From positions 16,019,001 through 16,083,000 of the forward strand of contig PUFA01000007.1 in the NCBI GenBank assembly GCA_003508835.1: DNA of 64,000 nucleotides, given 5' to 3'. Shown here piece after piece: positions 1-11,502 of the stretch. The stretch comes from Eonycteris spelaea. Taxonomy: Eukaryota; Chordata; Mammalia; Chiroptera; Pteropodidae. The translations under genes and the position numbers were made by a program. How positions within the stretch are numbered: position 1 is the first letter of the stretch; each line of letters opens with the position of its first letter. The notes beneath the pieces were generated by a model that ran no database searches, was not told the DNA's origin, and worked only from the letters and a program-made list of their open reading frames with translations.

Positions 1-1195
1 AAAAGTTTAGGAACAGATTTCCAGTTTTAGTTATACCACATAAAGAACTTAGAAGTCACAATTCCACCCTTACGAGAAAAAATGAAGAAACTGAAAATTA
101 TAAGGTCTTTTCTAGACCTTATTAGAGAAATAAGTCTACATTCAAACTGTCATTCTAAAATCTGGAGAGTTGAGAAAATCCAGAGTCAGATCCAGAAACT
201 GAAGGAGTCATCAACTGATAGGGACACTTTTTTTGGTAATGAAACAAATTGCTAGAGGTTGAATGCCCCCTACCCTGAGAATGAGACACTTCTGGGGCCC
301 TGATATTGTGAGGGCCTTACATTTCCATTGGCTTTACCTCCAAGAAACGTTACCAGATCCTCCAGATGAAGATCATAGAAAGATCCCCTTATAATTTTGG
401 CAGAGGAAGGAGAGGTAGTCTTTGTGAAATATGTCCAAAGCCTTCTCCTGAACAAAGGCTTGCTCTTCAGGGTAAAAGTTTTTATCGGAGTCTTATCCCA
501 GATAGAGACAAGGCATTGCTGTCACTCAACCTCCTGTAGTCTTTTCATCTCACTAGAGTAGAGGAAGCAAATTTTACTCCTAAAGAAACACTTAAGCAGG
601 CTCAAGTCAGAGACGATGCCCACTAAGAACAATGATACAGTCATAATACTGCAGAGTGCTTTCTTTCCTCAATACCTGAACACTACCCATATGTAAGGCT
701 TCAATCTAATGGTAGGGCATTATAAATAAAAGAGCTGCCATACACAGACTTTTCCCTGAAGAAGCATATAGGAATACCTAAGATCAGCAGGAAAAACAGA
801 ATGAAGAATACTTGAGAAATTTGAAGTTTCTGGGACCTAGAGCTACAACAGTTTAACAATTCAACTCATAGTCAAATTGACATAAATTCTCATACTAAAG
901 GCCTGTTTACCACAGTTCCCATTTTCTGGAACAATATGTCCAGTTTTCAACAAAAAAAAAAATGAAAGGCATACCAAATGATAAGAAAAAAATACCAGAG
1001 TCAAAGCAAGACTTACAACCAAACTCAGAGATATGACACAGATGTTCTAATTATCTGACAAGGAATCCAAATTGACTGTGATTAATACATTAAGGGGCTA
1101 GTGGAAATCACAGAGAACATAAAGCAACAGATGGGCAATGTAACAGGAATGTGAACACTCAAAAGATTAGTGAAGTCCAATATCTCTACTTGCAT
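1..1195 (+). mobile_element. Old L1 5' region (5' UTR to start of ORF1), sense, degenerate
   Basis: The stretch reads as the 5' part of an old mammalian L1 on the plus strand. The best matched part is 640-1190, where wording such as tcagatatgacac, aacagatgggcaatgtaac and a mutated aataccagagtcaaagc recalls the ORF1 lead-in and early ORF1 of L1M-type elements. Positions 90-640 resemble the older 5' UTR but less clearly. No open frame of useful length survives. The element continues to the left of the window, and no ORF2 follows on the right, so it is a truncated or broken copy. Family assignment is from memory. Confidence 0.55.
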
Positions 1196-1530
1196 AGTTT
1201 TTTATCTCAAAACTAGTTCTGAAAATTTACATAATGATGCCTTGAGAATGATATGAGATATGTGAAAAATGATGTTGCCTAAAATTTTAATAGACTTTAC
1301 AAAATGTTGTTGCTTCACTTATTTCACTAGGCCCTAACCAAAGATCTGGGAAGTAGAAAGTGATGCGGCATTATTGTCCTTGCACGGAGCAGAGTTTAGA
1401 GGCTGTGTGAGTCTGCATAAAGCAAGTTATGCTGTAACGGCACATGGCGTGGGAATGTTAGTGGCTTACAGCAGCACAGATCTATTTTTTCTTAGGTGAT
1501 AGTTAATTAAGTGTGTGACTTGGACTCTTT
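1196..1530. other. Anonymous sequence
   Basis: Nothing recognisable: no long frame, no repeat motif I know and no strong secondary structure. It separates the old L1 5' fragment from the twin-primed L1. Confidence 0.5.
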
Positions 1531-1532
1531 AT

Positions 1533-2123
1533 AAAAAAAAAAAAACTAGCTGAGTAATATTTCATTGTGTGTGTATATATACATATACGTTAATATACAT
1601 ATGTATATTAATACATGTATTAATATTACATATGTATTCTATATTCATAATTATATATACATATGTATATTAATGTATGTATATATACACATATATATAG
1701 ACACTTTGGTTGTTTCCATGTCTTGGCCACTGTGCATAATACTGCACTGAACTCAGCCTTAAGAAAAGGTGAAGTCCTGCCATTGGCAACAAAACATGGA
1801 TCTTGAGAATATCATGGCTAGGCGAAATAAGTCAGAAAAAGTTGAAAACCATATGATTTCATTTATATATGGGATGTAAAACTGAAAGCAACAAATGAAC
1901 AGACAGACAAATAAAGGCTTGTAGACACAGATCATAGTACGGTGGTTACCAGAGGGAAGGAGGTGAGGTAATGGAAGGAAATTTAACTTTGGTGGTGAAC
2001 ACACAATGCAATATACATGACATATTATTGAATTATACACTTGAAACCTATATAATTTTGTCAACCAATGTCACCCCAATAAATTTAATTTAAAAAAGAA
2101 CTTAAAAAAAAAAAACTATCTGA
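1533..2123 (+). mobile_element. Twin-primed L1 3' end with target-site duplication
   Basis: Two L1 pieces lie head to head. From about 1551 to 1752 the sequence is antisense L1: the end of ORF2, with ctgagtaatatttcattgtg and then gtttccatgtcttggccact. From about 1753 to 2100 it is sense L1: the last ORF2 codons, then the 3' UTR, ending in aataaatttaatttaaaa. The two pieces are consecutive in L1 coordinates and meet at the same actcagcc motif, the expected product of twin priming. The flanks carry an A-rich duplication ending actaNctga, at about 1533-1553 and 2104-2123, with one mismatch. An AT-rich microsatellite has expanded inside the inverted piece. Confidence 0.8.
1567..1708. repeat. AT-rich microsatellite inside L1
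   Basis: This is an irregular TA/TG/CA-rich expansion with repeated acatatgtatattaat palindromes. It sits where L1 normally reads gtgtatatatacc, so it grew from the native L1 TA tract. Confidence 0.8.
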
Positions 2124-2727
2124 AAGAGCACCCAGGACATTTATCCTGGCAGAAAAACAAACAAATACATAAACAAACAAAACAACAAAAAAAAACATTG
2201 ACAGAAGTATGTGATGGTTCTTAAAGCTCTTTTGGAGGAACAGCACAGGCCACTTGCTCTCATTTTGCATTAGCAAAATCAAAATCATATAATGAAAACC
2301 TGTTGTCAATATCGGAAGACTTTTAATCCACCCACAAGGCAGGGTTCAGCAAGGAAGAGCTAAGAGTCAGGCGCAGCAATTATTTAGGCATCAATATAAT
2401 CTACAACAAACATTGGGGCTTACCTGAGATTGTGTCTGTAACTATTTGATTATAAGTTCTCTGATTCCAAATCTAGTGTTACTATAATTGATCATTTAAG
2501 AAATAAAATAAAATAACCTTGGAGAATCAAATCAAATAATTGTAATTTTAATATCATTAATTCAGTATGCAAGTACCTCCATCAATATATTAAATAGGAG
2601 CAGTATCAGATACATATTTTTTCACCGAATAAATGGGAGTTGTAGTTTCCTGCCCAGGAAGAATTTCTGGGTAGGTAGTGCCATGTCTGACACAGTGGTT
2701 CTATGCTACTATCAAAAATACACCCTT
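2124..2727. other. Anonymous sequence between two L1 3' ends
   Basis: There is an A/CAAA-rich patch at 2150-2195 and otherwise no recognisable element or frame. The two flanking L1 3' ends are on the same strand and of similar type. Confidence 0.5.
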
Positions 2728-3095
2728 TCTTACTGCCACTTGTGACAACATGGGTGGACCTTAAGATAATCATGCTAAGCGAAATAAGCCAGACAGAAAA
2801 AGTTGAAAATCTCTTGTATGTGGAATATAAACCTAAAAGCAACAAATGAACAGGACGAACAAACAGAGACTCATGGACATGTATGATAGACTGGTGGTTA
2901 CCAGCAGATGAGGGGTCTGGGGGAGGGAGATGGCATAAAAGGGGTCAAATATGTGGTGACAGAAATCTAAGTATGGGCAGTATACATACATACAATGCAA
3001 TATGTGTGTGTGTGTGTGTGTGTGCGCGCGCGCGCGCGCGCGAACATGTGCCTTACTGTTAAATCGTATATCTAAAACTTACTGGGATTTGTTAA
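2728..3095 (+). mobile_element. L1 3' end (ORF2 stop region and 3' UTR), sense
   Basis: The start reads like the end of ORF2 (cacttgtgacaacatggg) and continues through gctaagcgaaataagccag and actggtggttaccag, the usual L1 3' UTR wording. It is the same subfamily type as the 3' half of the element at 1753-2100 (shared agcaacaaatgaacag). It is 5' truncated to about 370 bp. A TG/CG microsatellite interrupts the 3' UTR. The exact 3' end is unclear because no clean poly-A remains. Confidence 0.8.
3003..3042. repeat. (TG)n followed by (CG)n microsatellite
   Basis: About eleven TG units run directly into about nine CG units. The tract is alternating purine-pyrimidine throughout, the classic Z-DNA-prone composition. 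CpG is rare in the rest of the window, so the unmutated CG half stands out. Confidence 0.95.
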
Positions 3096-5607
3096 GAAGA
3101 AACATTTACGGAATCTCAGTATTGGCTAGCACAGGGACAGGGAATATGTTGACTTTAGTTCTCATTAAATAGTTCATAGACTCAAAGGAAGAACTGAACA
3201 ACCAGATCTTCCTTAGGGAACTCAATAGCATAACACACAAAACATCTTTGTTGTCATGTAGAGATTCAGCTCTGACCAGCTTTCATTCCTCAGTGTTTCA
3301 CATAAAAGATCAAATTCCCAAGAGAGTGCAATAATTGGTCTGGTGTGAAATATGTGGCAGCCCTGTGGTCAAGAGGGACAGGTTCTGGAGTTTTGCATTC
3401 CACAAGAGTCACCTGGAGAAGAGAACATGTAATTTCTCAAATGAAGAAAAATTAAGTAAACAGAAATAAGAGATACCCAGTATGATGGTCAAATCTCTCT
3501 CAAACCTCTTTCTCCTCAAGTACTGTTTTTTGATTAAACGTGTTTCTTTTCGTTGTTTTAAAAAAACAATTGTTCAAAACAGACAGTGTATATTTGAAAA
3601 AAAAAAAAACCACACTTTATTAAGCTTTTCCTAAAACATGGCTTTTGTCTATTTCCTCATGGTGTCTAATTAACTGCCCCATAACCATGTCTATTATATT
3701 CAATGTAGAAGGAAGGGTATTCTCAAGGGACAGATGTTTTATAACAAATGAAAATTTATTGACCTTGACTATATTTAATTATATTTCATAATAAATGCAA
3801 AGTTATTATATCTACTATGTAGTGATTTTCTTTTGTAAAAGCTATTGATTTTAAATAAGAAAATTTGAAGAAAAATATGTAATCAATTTTTAAGTGAAGA
3901 CAAAGGAGAAGAAAGAAGCATAATAGGTAAACAAAGTAGAATAAAATAAAGTGATAGCTATGAAATTTAAATGCAATAAGGAAAACGTATTATGTTATAG
4001 CCAATGGAGAAAGTTATTCTAAATAGTGTATGAGTCTCTAGCACTTTCTTTAGGAAATTACAAGAAGCACCCCCACACAAAAAGATAAGATTCTATATAA
4101 GTGACCTTAAGTTTTTTGTTTTTTTAGCATCAGAATTTAAGAGGTCATGCTTATTATGTTAATAATTACACATATCTAACATTTTTTTTCTTTTTGAGGC
4201 ACACAATAACTGAGTAAATTGCTATGGAGGTCAAGTGTGATTAAACATGCTGCTAAAAATAATAAAGTGAAAGGATATCATTTTATTTACCTTTTGAAAT
4301 TGAGAGGTTGAATCTAAGATCAGCATTAGACTTTTCTTTAATAATGTGGAAGTAAAATTTAGAATTACATTGAAAGTAAAGTAACATCTTCACCAGTGAT
4401 TGATTAGTATGAAATTTAGCCAAATATACTAGTTTAAACAGAACATGAGATAGAGCAAAATCAACTCAAAGATGTAAATGAAGAAAAAATGTATTTACAC
4501 AAATCTTGTAATAACAGAATTTATTACTAAAATAACATTAGATGAATTTAGCTGGAACAACATACCCAAACCATTGTTGGTTGGTCAAGTTAAGTGTAAA
4601 CCCTAAAAATATTGTTTCGGTCAAAACAATAAGTAAAAGCCAAAAGTCATAATAATTACTAAGGAATTTTCTCTAGAAAAATTAGTGTTTGTGTGTGTGT
4701 ACACTGAACTGAACAAACATAAATGAAAATCAAGTATATGAAATCAGGAAAACCCTATATTAAAAAATAATATTAGCAGAGCCAGAACCTTAGAAAATAA
4801 AATTGAAAATTATCAAATAGCTGAGAAATGGATAAACAAGGGTAATTGAATTCAAGATAACAGGAAATAAAACAATTACATTTTGGACACACAATGACAA
4901 GTGCCTGCTTCAGACTAATATGCATTGGATTTGAGATGATAGGAATGTCTAATAATCAAAAATGAAAAGATAATATTAAGTGATGTAGTATCTTATCCTA
5001 TGTGAATTAAAATAATATGAACTAAGATTGAGACACAAAGTGAACCCATGTGGGAAGCTTCGAAAAAGGGGATGTGTTTGAACAGAATGCCCAAAGGTGA
5101 ATCCATATTGAAATAACAGAAATAGATAATAGATTTTGAGAATTACATCTATAGTGTATTATAGCTAAGTAATGAGAAATATTATGCTAAAACTGAACTG
5201 ATGACAATAAAACTAGAATAAAATATTATTTACAACAGAATAAGCTATTCTCACAGTTGAATTGTTAAATATAAAATGCTGTTAACCAAACACAGAAAAC
5301 AACAACATTCAACCTAAAAATATTTGTACTGAATAATCAACGCATCGCTTGGATTGAATATGTACATTGCTTTGGGAAAATATGAATTACTGGTTTCAAA
5401 TTTCTACACAGAACAATTCAATAAAACAAAGAAAATTGTGGTAAATCACAGAGAGCATTGTTTCAATATTCTATAGAGATACTGTACAACTGCTAATAAA
5501 ATTTTGTTTGGTTAATCAAGCTGGGGCATATATTTTTTGGTTGTTGATTTCGATTAATTTTGAATTCACAGGATTTTTATTTTCCTTTTATAATGTGAGC
5601 CAACATG
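3096..5607. other. Anonymous AT-rich sequence
   Basis: No repeat family, RNA gene or believable reading frame was recognised in this 2.5 kb. It has short A-runs (for example 3597-3610) and high AT content. Very old, unrecognisable LINE sequence is possible. Confidence 0.5.
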
Positions 5608-5756
5608 TAGAAAAAGAAATGGAGAGAAATGAGAAAGAGGTGGAGAGAGAAAGGAAGGAAGGAAGGGAGGGAGGAAGAGAGGAAAGAAGAAAGGAAAAGG
5701 GAGGAAGGAGGGAAGGGAAGAAGGAAGAAGGGGGAGAAGGAAAGGAGAAAAGAGAT
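5608..5756 (+). repeat. GA-rich low-complexity tract with 114-base pure purine run
   Basis: From 5642 to 5755 the plus strand is all A or G, built of GGAA, GAGG and GGGA blocks. The open frames crossing it give only Arg/Glu/Lys/Gly-rich peptides (or Ser/Phe/Leu-rich on the other strand) and are composition artefacts, not genes. Long polypurine runs of this kind can adopt triplex (H-DNA) structures. Confidence 0.95.
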
Positions 5757-6038
5757 TTTCTTTCTAAGTAAAATGTATCCATCCATTGAATTCATCTGTG
5801 TGAACCTTCCTTCTAAGAACTTTGTTAAATGCATCTCTATTCAGTTTCTACACTGTCAAATCTGTCAGAATATTATGCTATATATTCAAATATGTCCCTT
5901 CCTTCCCCCAAGGTATTCCTTCTTTTCACATGACCACATTAATGAGACTGTCCTTTGCCTCTATTCTATGAATTAGTTTATACTCCTCTTCCATGGGATG
6001 CTTTGGTTCTTAGCCACAAATTCACCTTTCTTTTGACA

Positions 6039-6041
<3 letters not shown>

Positions 6042-6100
<59 letters not shown>
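6042..6100. repeat. (CT)n microsatellite
   Basis: About 29 uninterrupted CT units. A tract this pure is likely to be length-variable between individuals. Confidence 0.97.
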
Positions 6101-6104
<4 letters not shown>

Positions 6105-7850
6105 CTTAGACTATCATCACAGGCAAACATTTGACATTTTCAAGACTTTTTGAAATATCAATTCTCTCACAAATTACTTTTTCACTGATTAACTAACCTC
6201 AGCTTAAATTTGCATGCTGAGTAATAGAATATTGGTCTTTTTAAATTCTTTAATTTTGAATCTGTCTTTAATCCAAGGCTCTCACGATTCGAAGGACACT
6301 AATAAACCTCATGGTAATATTATCACAGTTAAAAAAAAAAAAGAAAAACATGGACTTCCAAGAGAGAAAGAGGATTACTTTGGAAAATTACCTTACTGTG
6401 TATTGAAGTTACTAATGAATAGGGTGCAAAATAATAATATAAGCTACTCTTGATTATGAGAGGCATAGCCTGTGTTGTTTTTCTATGTCACAGCCTCTTT
6501 ATTAAAATAAATATACCAAATAAATATACCAAGAATGACAACTATTCTAAAGCCCAAACCTAGTTTCCCAATGAAAAATGTAGGTAATATTTATACTTGT
6601 TTCTAGCATCATATAAAATCGCCACTCTAGGTTTCTAGTTATTATTTGACTAATGTCTTTTATACCTCATTTTTTTCAATTAGAATCCATAATTGTGATT
6701 TTGACGTATGATTCAAATTTCATTAAAGAGTTGCCTTTGAGTTCAGAATACCCAGTTCATGCTATCCAAAATGTATATTTCTTTGAAAAATGGAGACCTC
6801 AGCAATTACAATTTTAAAGCCATCTAAAGTTTAGTTAATATCATAGTTTGTTTATAAATGATTTTTAAATTACTTTTATAATTTAGAATTTTTATTAGTA
6901 AAAATGTAATTGCTTCATTATTATTTAAAAATCTTTTCTAGTTATATATACATGTATATAAATACAAATATATGTAAATATATATAAATAAATATATACA
7001 CATTTATTTAATATTCTATAAATGGAATTAATAGAGAATATGGAATAATTTTCACTTGTATATTATTTATGAAGAAAACAATTCTTATTTGAATTGTATA
7101 AATTCAATAATGAAAAGAATTACCTACATTTAAGTTATTTGCAAGTATTTTTTTAAAAAGGAAGTTATTAAGGTGGAATAAATAATCAATCTATTAAAAA
7201 AACAGTTTGCAAAGTCCTCTGTTAGTCAAGACCTTATCTTTCTTAGGATTACTTTATATCATAAGCAGTGCGGTACATCTGCACTTCATGTTCTATATTT
7301 GAGCATTCACTAATGTAGATTTTTTTATGCTCCTGAAAAAAATAAATAAGATTTAATAAATTCTAAAAAAAAATTACAGATATCTGGAAGCCTTTTCAAA
7401 ACTCATATACTTTTGAGGTGCAAGTGGACCAAAATTCGATGAAAGCCACATATTCTTAGGATATTTGATGTTCCAGTACCTGGGCACCACGTGGTAAGGC
7501 ACAGCTGCCTGACACCTTGTTTTCACATACTTTGTACCACTGCAGTAGATGATGATCCTACCAGCCTATCACCTTGATAGTCAGTCTATGAAGGAGACTC
7601 TTACCCCAAATCAGATGTCTATTTGAGCAGATTACTGTTAGCCTTGTGCTTTATCCCTGTTACTTTGAGGTTTTGGCATCTGAAAACATCCTGCATCACA
7701 TTTTCTTTTTTTATATATTTTGATATTCCCTAATGACCATTATCAAAAGTTCAGACAAATGTTTTTAATTTGTGTAGGTCTAACAACATCAGGAGAAATA
7801 GAAATATATAAAGGCAATAAAATGAATACATGTTATCATTTGACACTGTT
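6101..7850. other. Anonymous AT-rich sequence
   Basis: It has an AT-rich patch at 6945-7010 (atatatacatgtatat and similar) and a small two-copy tandem of aaataaatatacca near 6505-6531. No gene or known repeat was recognised. Confidence 0.5.
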
Positions 7851-8385
7851 TGCTGTGGTTTTAAAATGTCTTCGCATCTTTTGCCATTCTCCTCTTTGAG
7901 AGTTAGATTCTTATCCTTCTCCTCTTGCAAGGGGTAGCATAATTTTTCTCTTGTCCTTCCTGTCTACCTTCTAATGAATAGAGCACTTCAGAAGAGATGC
8001 TTTGTGTTTTACAGGGTCAAATAATACATGACCATCCATCATCCACCTAATTTTTGGGGGGATGCTTTGTCCTTGGGACCTAGCTGCTATGCTACAGCAA
8101 AGCTTATTTCATCTGTAAAATCCAAATATAGACCTTTTGGCTAACAGACCCTGTAGAAACCCCAGCCGAGAGCCAGTATTAGAAGACTTGTATAAATGAG
8201 GAAGCCTTTTGGATTGTTATCTGGCACCAGTTACTGTCTGACTCCAATTATATGAAAGATGTTCAAGCAGAAAGTAACTAGCTGAGTTCATTCTCTCAAA
8301 ACCACAAGAGGAAATAATGAAAAGCCACCGTTGCTGTTGTATATCACTAAGTTCAGGGTGATGATGTTTTCTTTTTAACACGTTA
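7851..8385 (+). mobile_element. MLT1-like MaLR solo LTR
   Basis: The opening resembles MLT1-type LTRs (catcttttgccattctcctc, then aatagagcacttcagaagagatgc). The end resembles the MLT1 tail: gaaataatgaaaagcc, a remnant of the aataaa region, then actaagttcagggtgatg. The element begins TG and can end CA near 8380. No internal retroviral sequence is attached, so it is a solo LTR. It is heavily diverged and the subfamily is not assignable by eye. Confidence 0.6.
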
Positions 8386-8409
8386 AAACCTGGCAACTAT
8401 TCAATAGGT

Positions 8410-9045
8410 ATACAATAATGCAGGGTGATTGTAGATCAAATGCTAAGTGAAATAAAAAAGTCACAAGAAGACAAATGCTGTATGATTTCACTTATATGAT
8501 GTATCTAAAGTAGTCAAGCTCATAGAAATGAAAAGTAGAATAATATATATACACTCTTAATGTTTATCGCAGCATTATTCACAATAGCCAAGATATGATA
8601 TCTAAAATAGTCCAACTCAAGGAGACAGAAGAGTAGTTGCTAGGGGTTGGGGAGGAGGGACCATGGATTGCTGCTGTTTAAGGGACATAAAGTTTCATTT
8701 TGCAAGATGTGTAAGTTCTAAAGATCTGCTATACAACTGTGCCTGTGGTTAACAAAACTGTATTGGGTATTTGGAAATTTGTTAGGAGGGTAGACCTCAT
8801 GTTAAGTGTTATTATCACAAAAATGATAATAATAAGTAGATAGTAGTTGCTCGGGGCTGCAGAGAGAGGGAAATGTGGATCTGTTTAATGGGTATAAGGT
8901 TTCAGTTTTGCAAAATGGAAAAGTTCTAGGGATTGCTTGCACAACAATGTGAATATACGTGACACTTGTGAACTATACTCATAAAAATGGTTAAGATAAT
9001 AGATTTGATGTTATATATTTAACTGTAATTTTAAGAAGGATTTTG
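8410..9045 (+). mobile_element. Cluster of L1 3' UTR pieces, sense
   Basis: At least two, probably three, 3' end segments of older L1 lie in tandem. The first has caaatgctaagtgaaataa and gatttcacttatatgatg (8440-8540). A short ORF2 piece, gcagcattattcacaatagcc, follows near 8570. Then come the 3' UTR wording tagttgctaggggttgggg (8635) and a second version, tagttgctcggggctgc (8846). The last piece ends cataaaaatggttaag...aactgtaatttt. Internal deletion plus repeated insertion would explain the order. Confidence 0.7.
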
Positions 9046-10082
9046 ATATTAATTAGAGAGGATAGTGGTGTAGATATAAGAGTAACATCAAATATTGATA
9101 GATTCAACTATTAAAATTTGATATTTAGGAAAATAAAACTTATGTAGAGTCTTAGCATATGAGAACTGGAAGGAATCCTAGGAATTGAACTCCCAGTTTA
9201 TGTATTTAAGAAGGGTAAAATCCAGATTGAATTGAAAAACTTGCTAGACACTCAATCTGACCCCAAGATCTCTTTTTCCCCAATAAATACTAACAAGGGA
9301 TATATTTATGATATATGTAATAGATTGCTTTCACTAACAAGTGCAAACTACTGATTGCTCTTCAGAATAATAAACAACCTGAAAGATGGATTTTTCTGCT
9401 CTTTATATCAATGAGACTGTGAACTGTTTGCTTTGAGTCCTATCCTGCTGTTGCTTTCCCTCATGATATAGCAAAGCAGTCCGGCCATGTTTCAGCAGCA
9501 CGACTGTGGAAGGAATGAAGAATAAACCTAGATGAAGTTGTTGACATGGATGTCTCTTTTCCCACTCTATTGGAATCATTCCACCTGCTGCCTATTACAG
9601 TAAAAAGAAAACTTCAGTCCTGGGCTTTACTGATACTGAAAAAAATAATAGTGCTGCAAGAGAAAAATGAAACCAGTAACAATTCTCAGGCCATGTTATT
9701 ATAGATTGATGTATCATGGGGTAAAGGGGGTTCTACATAACCCATTAGGGATTCTTTCTTGCAGACGATTAAGGATGTGTGTATACCATGAAGATCAATG
9801 AATTGAAATGATCACTCGAGTAGTTCTTGACATGTTAATAACCTCCAAGAATATATATGCCTGCCTTGCAGAAGAGTGAAGTTGAGCCGAGAAAGAGAAA
9901 TATAGTAGCAATACATTAGAATAAAATTCTCAGATGCAGACACCCAGGGGCAGCCTCAGGCTTTGGGGATCAAGAAATAGATGACAGACTTGGGATATAG
10001 TGGGCCAATTACTTATTATCATTCACTGTAAATTCTGCAGGGGATTAATAGAGATTGAGTTAAAGAAAGAAAGAATTAAGAT
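9046..10082. other. Mostly anonymous sequence
   Basis: A weak match to an old MIR-like repeat lies around 9155-9260 (agaactggaaggaatcctag...). The rest, including the higher-complexity block 9380-9620, shows no recognisable feature or frame. Confidence 0.45.
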
Positions 10083-10279
10083 TAACAGCTAACATTTGTT
10101 AAACCTTTACAATGTATCAGGCACCATTTTAATTACTTTATAATTATTTAATTTGCATGTAGTTATTATCCCAAAGGTGAAAGGACTGAAGTTTGGAAGG
10201 TTAAGAGGCTCCTTCAATCACACAGTTAGTAAAGGTCAGAATAGGTCATCAGACTCCATGCGTGCGCTATTGTACACTG
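10083..10279 (-). mobile_element. MIR SINE, antisense
   Basis: It reads as the reverse complement of MIR: taacagctaacatttgtt, caggcacc, the 'gaggaaactgag' core decayed to tgaaaggactgaag, then gttaagaggctcc, cacacagttagtaaag and the tRNA-like head cagactccatgcgtgcgc. Nearly full length. The 86-codon frame that starts at 10153 is a by-product. Confidence 0.75.
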
Positions 10280-11330
10280 AGTCCTCCTGTGGACTGGATG
10301 CCTTCCCCAAGTATGACATGAGTTCATCATTTTCGACCCCCTACAGGTTAGATATTATGATTTTCATGTTATATTTGGAGAAACAGAGACCCACAAAACT
10401 AATAACAGATTAAATCAGAAACCAAGATAGAAAGTATCATTGCTGTTCCTTTTTATGGACCAAGGGATGTCATGATTCATTTAAGATTTAGCATCATTCA
10501 CAGAAAATTGAACATCGTCATATATCAGGAGATTGTCCTGTTGCATCCTTTTTGCATGCAGTTCCAGTCAGGTCTCGGGAAGGTGTGTTCTAGTGGCTGC
10601 ATGCTTGCACTCAGTTTGAAGGTATACATGGAAGTCATAGTAAGATCAGTAGCCTGAGGGGGTTGCTTTATTATGAGACATATAAAAATAAAATGGGATG
10701 GCAAGATAATTTGGATAATTTCAATTATCCAAAGCAAAATTCTTGCTTATCACATCAATAATAATAATAGTAATAATAATAATACCATCTGTCAGCTGAG
10801 TCTAGAAAGAATGAAACTTTGTGCTTTATTGTTTAAGTTTTAATGGTATGTGCTTTAAAAAAAAGGAAAGGAAAGGTGAGAAGTAGTTCAGTGTTGTACA
10901 GTTAGCTATTACCTGCCTAGTATATTACTTAGACAAAATAAAGGATTGGGGTGAGAGTTAATAGCTGTCCTGGCTTACAATACTGATATTATTTTTTCCT
11001 TTGATTCTGTGATTGCAGTTGGGAGATTCCTCCAAATGCAATGGGGATATATTTTCCACCTTAAAAAATATGCAACCAGGCATCCAAAACATCAGAGGCA
11101 CAGCTGATCAGCAGCTTCCTGCAGTGTTTAGGAGGAAGGGTCAAAGTCCAATGACTGGTATATTGTACTTTTCCAAGGGCATAAATATCACCTTCAGAAA
11201 TGGCCCACCAAGTCTAATGACAGGTTGTGTGTATGTGTTTCTTTTTTAACACTCCTTATTTCCCAACTCCATTGACACAACTGGTCTATCTGTAATGTTT
11301 TTCCATGCCACATCTGCCAAATATTTTTAT
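10280..11330. other. Anonymous sequence
   Basis: There is a perfect 10-bp hairpin at 10711-10732 (ttggataatt / aattatccaa) and a (TAA)n patch at 10757-10785. No known repeat or gene was recognised. The block 10900-11290 has fairly even base composition. Confidence 0.45.
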
Positions 11331-11502
11331 TTTTTTCTTTTTTTTCTTCTCTTCTCTTCTATTCTCTTTTCTCTTCTCTCCTCTCCTCTCCTCTCTTCTC
11401 CTTCCTTCCTTCTTTCCTTCCTCTCTTTCTTTTTTTCTTTCTCTCTCTCTCTTTCTTTCTGTCTTTCTTTCGTTCGTTCTTTCTTCTTTCTATTTTTTTT
11501 TT
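11331..11502 (-). repeat. CT-rich low-complexity tract with 99-base pure pyrimidine run
   Basis: The plus strand is all C or T from 11362 to 11460, made of TTCT, CTCC, TTCC and CTTT blocks, with looser pyrimidine-rich sequence on both sides. Reading frames here are Ser/Phe/Leu or Lys/Arg/Glu low-complexity artefacts. The polypurine strand is the minus strand. Confidence 0.95.

Noticed and set aside
5508..5976. Overlapping Arg/Glu/Lys-rich and Ser/Phe-rich frames
   Set aside because: Products of the polypurine/polypyrimidine tract on either strand.
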